Assembly: GCA_013152615.1 (NCBI GenBank)
Contig: JAADGA010000024.1
Coordinates: 1-10,629, forward strand
Length of the DNA: 10,629 nt
Direction: 5' to 3'
Source of the DNA: Alphaproteobacteria bacterium
GTDB lineage: Bacteria > Pseudomonadota > Alphaproteobacteria > Sphingomonadales > Emcibacteraceae
Position numbers and translations under genes: made by a program. Below, one piece after another: positions 6,337 to 10,629 of the stretch (the stretch's first letter is position 1; every line of letters starts with the position of its first letter). The notes beneath the pieces were generated by a model that searched no databases, was not told the DNA's origin, and saw nothing but the letters and a program-made list of their open reading frames with translations.

Positions 6337-7605
6337 ATGATAAATAATGATTTCCGCCCGCAAACGGTGTTTCTTAAAACCATGCTCGACCGGGGATATA
6401 TTCACCAGTGTACGGATCTCGCAGCCCTTGATCTGACGCTGTCACAGGGGGTGAGCGCGGCCTATATCGGTTTTGACTGTACCGCGACCAGTCTTCATGT
6501 CGGCTCTCTGGTTCAGATCATGATGTTACGCCATTTGCAGAAAAGCGGCCATAAACCAATCGTCCTGATGGGCGGCGGCACCAGCCGGATTGGTGACCCG
6601 ACCGGCCGTGACGACAGCCGTAAAATGCTCAGTGATGACGATATCAACCGCAATATGGCCGGGATTCGTACAGTATTTGAAAAATACCTGACCTTCGGAA
6701 ATGGGCCGACAGATGCGATCATGGTCAATAACGCCGATTGGCTCGACCCGTTGAAATATGTTGAATTCCTGCGCGATATGGGCATCCATTTCACCATCAA
6801 CCGGATGCTGAGCTTTGACAGTGTCAAATTACGGCTTGAGCGCGAACAGCCGATGACCTTCCTTGAATTCAATTATATGATTCTTCAGGCCTATGATTAT
6901 CTGGAGCTTGGCCGGGCATATGGCTGCGCGTTACAGATGGGCGGCTCTGACCAGTGGGGCAATATCATCAACGGGGTTGAGCTTAACCGGCGGGTCGATG
7001 CGCGTGAGGTATTCGGCCTGACCACGCCTCTGGTTACCCTCGCCAGCGGTCAGAAAATGGGCAAGAGCATGAGTGGTGCCGTGTGGTTGAATGATAATAA
7101 GCTGTCATCTTATGATTTCTGGCAATTCTGGCGCAATACGGCGGATGCGGATGTCGGCAAATTCCTGCGCCTGTTCACTGAACTGCCGTTGGCGGAAATC
7201 GCACGACTGGAAGCCCTCGAGGGTCAGGAAATCAATCAGGCCAAGAAAATTCTTGCCGATGAGGCGACAATATTATGTCATGGCCGCCCTGCGGCAAAGG
7301 CCGCCCGTGATACCGCCCGGCTTGCGTTCGAGAAAAAATCTCTGTCGGCGGATTTGCCGACGGTTACTATCGCGCTTGATGATTTGAAAAAAGGCATTGC
7401 CGTGCCTGATTTATATGTAATCTCCGGCCTGACCCAGTCGAAGGGCGAAGCCCGGCGGCTGATCAAACAGGGCGGGGGCCGGCTTAATGACCAAAAAATT
7501 CTGGATAGTGACAGGGTTATTACCCCGGCGCAGCTTACCCCGGAAAACACCATAAAATTATCCGCCGGCAAGAAAAAACATATCCTGATCAGGCCAATAT
7601 CATAA
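6337..7605 (+). CDS. tyrS: Tyrosine-tRNA ligase
   Basis: A 422-residue class Ic aminoacyl-tRNA synthetase that charges tRNA-Tyr with tyrosine using ATP. The Rossmann catalytic domain has [14 protein letters not shown] at 44-57, with HVGS (54-57) in place of [17 protein letters not shown] at 79-91; the tyrosine-pocket segment from about 173 to 195; GGSDQWGN at 202-209; and KMGKS at 240-244 as the KMSKS loop. The C-terminal S4-like RNA-binding domain covers roughly 355-415 ([13 protein letters not shown]). Length and motif order are normal and the gene looks intact. The start has only a weak A-rich AAAGAA upstream. Its last bases and stop lie in the first unit of a tandem 23-bp repeat, and it converges on the AsmA/YhdP-like gene with 28 bases between them. 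Confidence 0.97.
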   Translation: MINNDFRPQTVFLKTMLDRGYIHQCTDLAALDLTLSQGVSAAYIGFDCTATSLHVGSLVQIMMLRHLQKSGHKPIVLMGGGTSRIGDPTGRDDSRKMLSDDDINRNMAGIRTVFEKYLTFGNGPTDAIMVNNADWLDPLKYVEFLRDMGIHFTINRMLSFDSVKLRLEREQPMTFLEFNYMILQAYDYLELGRAYGCALQMGGSDQWGNIINGVELNRRVDAREVFGLTTPLVTLASGQKMGKSMSGAVWLNDNKLSSYDFWQFWRNTADADVGKFLRLFTELPLAEIARLEALEGQEINQAKKILADEATILCHGRPAAKAARDTARLAFEKKSLSADLPTVTIALDDLKKGIAVPDLYVISGLTQSKGEARRLIKQGGGRLNDQKILDSDRVITPAQLTPENTIKLSAGKKKHILIRPIS

Positions 7606-7644
7606 TAAACTCATTTTTCCGATCATAATAAACTCATTTTCCCG
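7599..7644. repeat. Tandem duplication of 23 bp at the tyrS/AsmA-like convergent junction
   Basis: Units 7599-7621 and 7622-7644 match at 22 of 23 positions; the only difference is T/C at unit position 20. Unit 1 contains the tyrS stop TAA (7603-7605) and unit 2 contains the TGA stop of the minus-strand gene (7636-7634). Each gene therefore ends in its own copy. No clear hairpin terminator is visible at this junction. Confidence 0.9.
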
Positions 7645-9727
7645 GGCCTTTTTGGGATTTGACCGCCTGCCCGGTTTTGTGTTTTGAGCGGGATGGAGAA
7701 TCTGCTTTATCCCCTTTATCCGCCGGAACATTCTTCTTTTTTCCGGTGGGATTGTTATTCATTCTTTTACCCATCATTTTATTCATTTCTTCCTTCATGA
7801 TCCGTTCCCGATGGGTTTTTTTCCGGCCACCGCCGATAGCGGTAAAAATGCTCCGGAAAATACCGGGGGCGAGGACGGACAGCGGATTTATTTTAACTTC
7901 CGGATTATCCAGCGGGCCGCTGATGCTGTAGGTGGCGGCAAAAATACCCTGACCTTTGCCGCCGGTTAATATGGTGCCAATCAGCGGGATATGACCCAGA
8001 AATGAATTGAGTCCATAGGCCGGGGTTATGGTGCCCGAGAGACTGATCTCATTATAGGTTTGATCAATCGCGCCTGCGACTATTATGCCCAGACTGGAGC
8101 CGTGCGCCCGGCCATTGGTGATTTCCATCACCCCGTTATATATCCGGAAATCCATCTTGAAATCATCAAAGGACAGCCCGCCTTTTTCCAGCTCCTTTTT
8201 GGCCTTGGCGAATTTCTTTTCTGCCAGAAGTTTGGAAAAGCCGGGTGAGTCGATTACCTTGAATTTAGTAACCCTGGCTTTTCCACCAAGAGAGATGCCA
8301 AACTCATGGCGGACCATATCTGCGGAGAGACTGATATTGCCGCCAATCCCGAGGGTGAACATACCCAGCCCCCTCAGGGCATCGCCGGCGTCATTACTGG
8401 TAAAATAAAGTTTTCTTTTGTCACCATTGGGCGTGATGGTGACGGCGACGCTTTTGTCTGTACCCAGTTTACCGCCAAGAGTAACATGGGTAAAATCCTG
8501 ATTACGGTAAATGGCCGATATTTTTACATCCTTTATCCGGACATTATTTTCGGTCAGCATGGTGCTGATTTTTGCCGTCAGGTTGAAATCCGGCAAATCA
8601 ACTCGTTCATTATTGTCATTGGTTGCCGTCAGGATTTTAATCAGCGGCGCGGCGTTAAAGAATTTCCCGTCAAGGGTGGCCTGATAATATTTCCTGGTAT
8701 CATTCCATTTCATCAGCATGGCAAGGTCGGTGTTTTTCATGATCAGTTTGGGGACGGCGAACCGGGTGACCCTGTCATTGATCAGATCAATTTCGAGATT
8801 GGCCACCAGATTATCGCTTTGCAGAATAATATTTTTGACTTTAAGCCGGTTTGGGCCTTCGAATTGCAGGTCAAAGCCGACGATTCCCGCCTTGTTCCGG
8901 GCTTTTTCCCAACCCAGCGGGGCAAAACTGACTTTGCTGTTCATAAGGTTAAACTGGCCGTTTCCCTTGACCAGCACCCCGCCCTTGCCATAAAGGGTAA
9001 GATCAATTTTCACCGGCCCGTCGATATAGGAATCAAAGGGTAAATTCAGCCGGTTCCAGGCCGCGCCCTCAATAATACCGTTAAGGCTGTATTGGGTCGG
9101 AAGCTCCTGTGATTTATCAAAATTTTCCAGCCATTTGCTGGTAAACTGAACGCCGTTAAGGATGATTTTACCCTCGGCATCAATGCCGCTGTCATTTACA
9201 TGCATCCTCATCTGACCATCACTAATGGCCAGGTTTCTGCTCAGTTTGGGGATCGACAGGTGATTAATATTGGCGGTGACATCAAAGGTCACGTCCTTTA
9301 GCCCAACTTCTTTGAGCAGTGGAAATTTCAATACCACCACCGCAGTCGCCTGCCCGGTAATTGATCCCGGCTTGATGCCATAGCGGGAGGGATAGCCAAG
9401 GGGTTTATGATCGATAACCCGTAATATATCCTCAACCGATCCCTTAAGTCCCAGTGTGATCTTTGCCGTAGCCTTGCCTTCGAGCTGAATATGGGAAAAA
9501 AGCAAATCAGCCTTTTGAATGGTCAGCTGTTTAATTTTCCCCCCGGTTGCCTTCAGGTGAAAGCTGTGCAGGTCAAGCTCGGCCGTGCCGGACATATTGG
9601 TCAGCACCGGCATCGGACGCAGGTAATGGGCGGCGATTTTATTAAATTTGAATTTAAAGGTAACTGAATCTGCGGGCAGGCCGTCTTCGGCTTCGGTTGA
9701 TTTTGCACCGTTATCCTGTGGCCACAT
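7634..9727 (-). CDS. AsmA/YhdP-like envelope protein, C-terminal part (downstream of a frameshift)
   Basis: 697 residues from the first ATG, but this ATG is probably not a real start: there is no ribosome binding site, and the frame continues the sense of the upstream piece. The open frame extends back only to a TAA at 9739-9737. The protein is beta-rich and repetitive, as in AsmA/YhdP/TamB proteins, which bridge inner and outer membranes and move phospholipids. The C-terminal signature is clear: GTITPAYGLN at 565-574, HIPLIGTILTGG at 579-590, the DNPEV stretch and NPLSVLAPGIFRS at 614-626. A very basic tail (635-697, Lys/Arg rich) follows and may be disordered. Together with the piece ending at 9729 it should form one polypeptide. 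The gene converges on tyrS. Confidence 0.8.
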   Translation of the reverse strand: MWPQDNGAKSTEAEDGLPADSVTFKFKFNKIAAHYLRPMPVLTNMSGTAELDLHSFHLKATGGKIKQLTIQKADLLFSHIQLEGKATAKITLGLKGSVEDILRVIDHKPLGYPSRYGIKPGSITGQATAVVVLKFPLLKEVGLKDVTFDVTANINHLSIPKLSRNLAISDGQMRMHVNDSGIDAEGKIILNGVQFTSKWLENFDKSQELPTQYSLNGIIEGAAWNRLNLPFDSYIDGPVKIDLTLYGKGGVLVKGNGQFNLMNSKVSFAPLGWEKARNKAGIVGFDLQFEGPNRLKVKNIILQSDNLVANLEIDLINDRVTRFAVPKLIMKNTDLAMLMKWNDTRKYYQATLDGKFFNAAPLIKILTATNDNNERVDLPDFNLTAKISTMLTENNVRIKDVKISAIYRNQDFTHVTLGGKLGTDKSVAVTITPNGDKRKLYFTSNDAGDALRGLGMFTLGIGGNISLSADMVRHEFGISLGGKARVTKFKVIDSPGFSKLLAEKKFAKAKKELEKGGLSFDDFKMDFRIYNGVMEITNGRAHGSSLGIIVAGAIDQTYNEISLSGTITPAYGLNSFLGHIPLIGTILTGGKGQGIFAATYSISGPLDNPEVKINPLSVLAPGIFRSIFTAIGGGRKKTHRERIMKEEMNKMMGKRMNNNPTGKKKNVPADKGDKADSPSRSKHKTGQAVKSQKGPGK

Positions 9728-9728
9728 T

Positions 9729-10629
9729 TCAGGGGGTTATATCAACCGAAAGGGTTCCTTTCGGCACAATCCCGGCATCAATATTCCGGGTAATCCATTG
9801 ATAGGCCCCCGACCCGAACTCGCCGGGCCAATATGATTTGAGATTAACAAATGGCAAATTGGTGATATTTGCCTTGATGGCGATCCCCGGCCGGTCTATG
9901 GCTCCATATAACAGCCCGGTGCCACGGATAAAAGTCTGTCCGAGCTGAAAGGATATCTTATCCAGAACAATCGAATTCCGTTTTCTCAGGATATGACCAT
10001 CCAATGCCGCCGCCGTAACTTTCAGCGGTTTTGAATATATATTATAGGGGTTGATTGACCCCTTGCCCAGCGCCAGACTGAAGGCCATAACCGGAATATC
10101 GAAATTATGATCAATGGTAAATTTGATGTTTCCACTTGCGGGAATATTCAGTGTCGCCAGTCCTGACAGCGCCTTGACTTTACCGGCGAGAGCCGACGGT
10201 CTCAGGTCGGAAAATTTTAAAATAGTTACCGCCTGCTTCTTGCGGTTATCAAATAGAAGAAAAAAGTCTATCGGCATGATATGAGTGGCCGCGACAGTGA
10301 TATCGCCCGACAGGCTGACGCTCAATCCGGCATCGGTCCGGCGCAGATCAAGGTAGCCCGTCGGAATTTTCCACTTTTGGCCGGAGAGCTGGTCTGTCAG
10401 CGTGATTGTGGTTTCAGGCAGGGCGATCTGGCGCAGATACCCGGCGGTAACAGATGATTCCGGCGGTGACAATAATTGTTGTGCCATCTCAAAGAGCAAA
10501 CTGTCTGAATTCTTGAAATTTGCCAGCAAGGCTTCAAAGCGGTCAATAACAGGGCGCTTGTCGGTTGATTTCCAGACATCGGGACCAAGGGTATAGTTAA
10601 TCGACAGGCCGGTAATTTCGACATCTGTC
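9729..10629 (-). CDS. AsmA/YhdP-like envelope protein, central part (partial at right edge, stops at a frameshift)
   Basis: The frame is open from the right edge of the window, so the beginning of the gene, including the expected N-terminal membrane anchor, is outside. 299 residues are visible before the TGA at 9731-9729. A TTG at 10529 is in frame but is internal, since sense codons continue to the edge. The sequence is beta-rich with alternating hydrophobic residues and domain sense like DUF3971/YhdP proteins, ending WPGEFGSGAYQWI...GTLSVDITP. The stop falls in the middle of a region expected to be continuous. Removing one C of the run at 9732-9736 joins DITP to EMWPQDNG in the downstream frame. 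No signal peptide or transmembrane helix is visible here. Confidence 0.78.
   Translation of the reverse strand, partial: TDVEITGLSINYTLGPDVWKSTDKRPVIDRFEALLANFKNSDSLLFEMAQQLLSPPESSVTAGYLRQIALPETTITLTDQLSGQKWKIPTGYLDLRRTDAGLSVSLSGDITVAATHIMPIDFFLLFDNRKKQAVTILKFSDLRPSALAGKVKALSGLATLNIPASGNIKFTIDHNFDIPVMAFSLALGKGSINPYNIYSKPLKVTAAALDGHILRKRNSIVLDKISFQLGQTFIRGTGLLYGAIDRPGIAIKANITNLPFVNLKSYWPGEFGSGAYQWITRNIDAGIVPKGTLSVDITP
9732..9736 (-). other. C5 run followed by TGA: frameshift site in the AsmA/YhdP-like gene
   Basis: On the minus strand the upstream frame reads ATA ACC CCC TGA and the downstream frame reads CCT GAA ATG TGG. A single +1 step, by skipping one base or by a one-base insertion having expanded C4 to C5, connects the two halves. 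A proline CCC codon followed by TGA is a known type of slippery site for +1 frameshifting. Confidence 0.75.
9746..9764 (-). other. Perfect 8-bp stem-loop 9 nt upstream of the frameshift site
   Basis: CCGAAAGG at 9746-9753 and CCTTTCGG at 9757-9764 are perfectly complementary around a 3-base loop. In the mRNA the stem ends 9 bases before the C run. It lies in coding sequence (residues PKGTLS) and has no T tract after it, so it is not a terminator. It could influence translation or reflect chance. Confidence 0.6.

Noticed and set aside
7584..7593. CCTGATCAGG palindrome near the tyrS end as terminator or operator
   Set aside because: It is a 10-base palindrome with no loop, inside coding sequence and with no T tract; chance is adequate.
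8306..9043. A 245-codon open frame on the plus strand opposite the AsmA/YhdP-like gene
   Set aside because: It lies entirely antisense to a strongly supported coding region, has no ribosome binding site or recognisable domain, and its composition looks like the complement of beta-rich coding sequence.
9725..9727. The ATG one base after the frameshift TGA as a real gene start
   Set aside because: There is no Shine-Dalgarno at a usable distance, and the protein would begin in the middle of a family-continuous region. Reinitiation remains possible but is less likely than a frameshift.
10527..10529. TTG as the start of the right-edge gene
   Set aside because: Sense codons in the same frame continue to the window edge with family-like sequence, so the codon is internal.

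Overview
The window reads as ordinary chromosomal DNA of an alphaproteobacterium. This is inferred from the protein sequences, in particular a TyrRS with an HVGS form of the HIGH motif, a COG2945-type hydrolase beside cysteine desulfurases, and a long AsmA/YhdP-type protein. The order cannot be fixed by eye. I see no rRNA, tRNA, CRISPR array, insertion sequence, integrase, phage gene or toxin-antitoxin pair. Coding density is high, with the strands in the order plus, minus, plus, minus.

Layout. (1) 78-1778, plus strand: an alpha/beta hydrolase of the YbfF esterase type, immediately followed by a ketopantoate reductase family gene; the stop and start codons abut. (2) 1827-5461, minus strand: a tightly packed operon transcribed cysE, cysteine desulfurase A, cysteine desulfurase B, class I SAM methyltransferase, with every junction overlapping. 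A candidate intrinsic terminator lies after the methyltransferase. (3) 5462-5666: a divergent regulatory region. (4) 5667-7605, plus strand: a COG2945-type alpha/beta hydrolase, then tyrS. (5) 7634 to the right edge, minus strand: the C-terminal and central part of a large AsmA/YhdP-like envelope protein, split into two reading frames at a C5 run directly before a TGA stop.

How the genes work together. The central operon links cysteine supply (CysE makes O-acetylserine) to cysteine use (two PLP desulfurases release persulfide sulfur). Both desulfurases carry the active-site lysine and cysteine. No IscR/Rrf2 regulator and no Fe-S scaffold (IscU or SufBCD) is in the window, so the sulfur acceptor must lie elsewhere. 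The other genes are housekeeping or envelope functions.

I do not see a clear new multi-gene system. The best leads are: the +1 frameshift at CCC-TGA in the AsmA/YhdP-like gene, with a perfect 8-bp stem-loop 9 nt upstream of the C run; tandem duplications at both convergent gene junctions (33 bp at 1748-1813, 23 bp at 7599-7644), the first of which appears to carry the operon terminator; the self-contained cysE-desulfurase-desulfurase-methyltransferase operon; and a CysE whose C-terminus lacks the isoleucine that docks into CysK.
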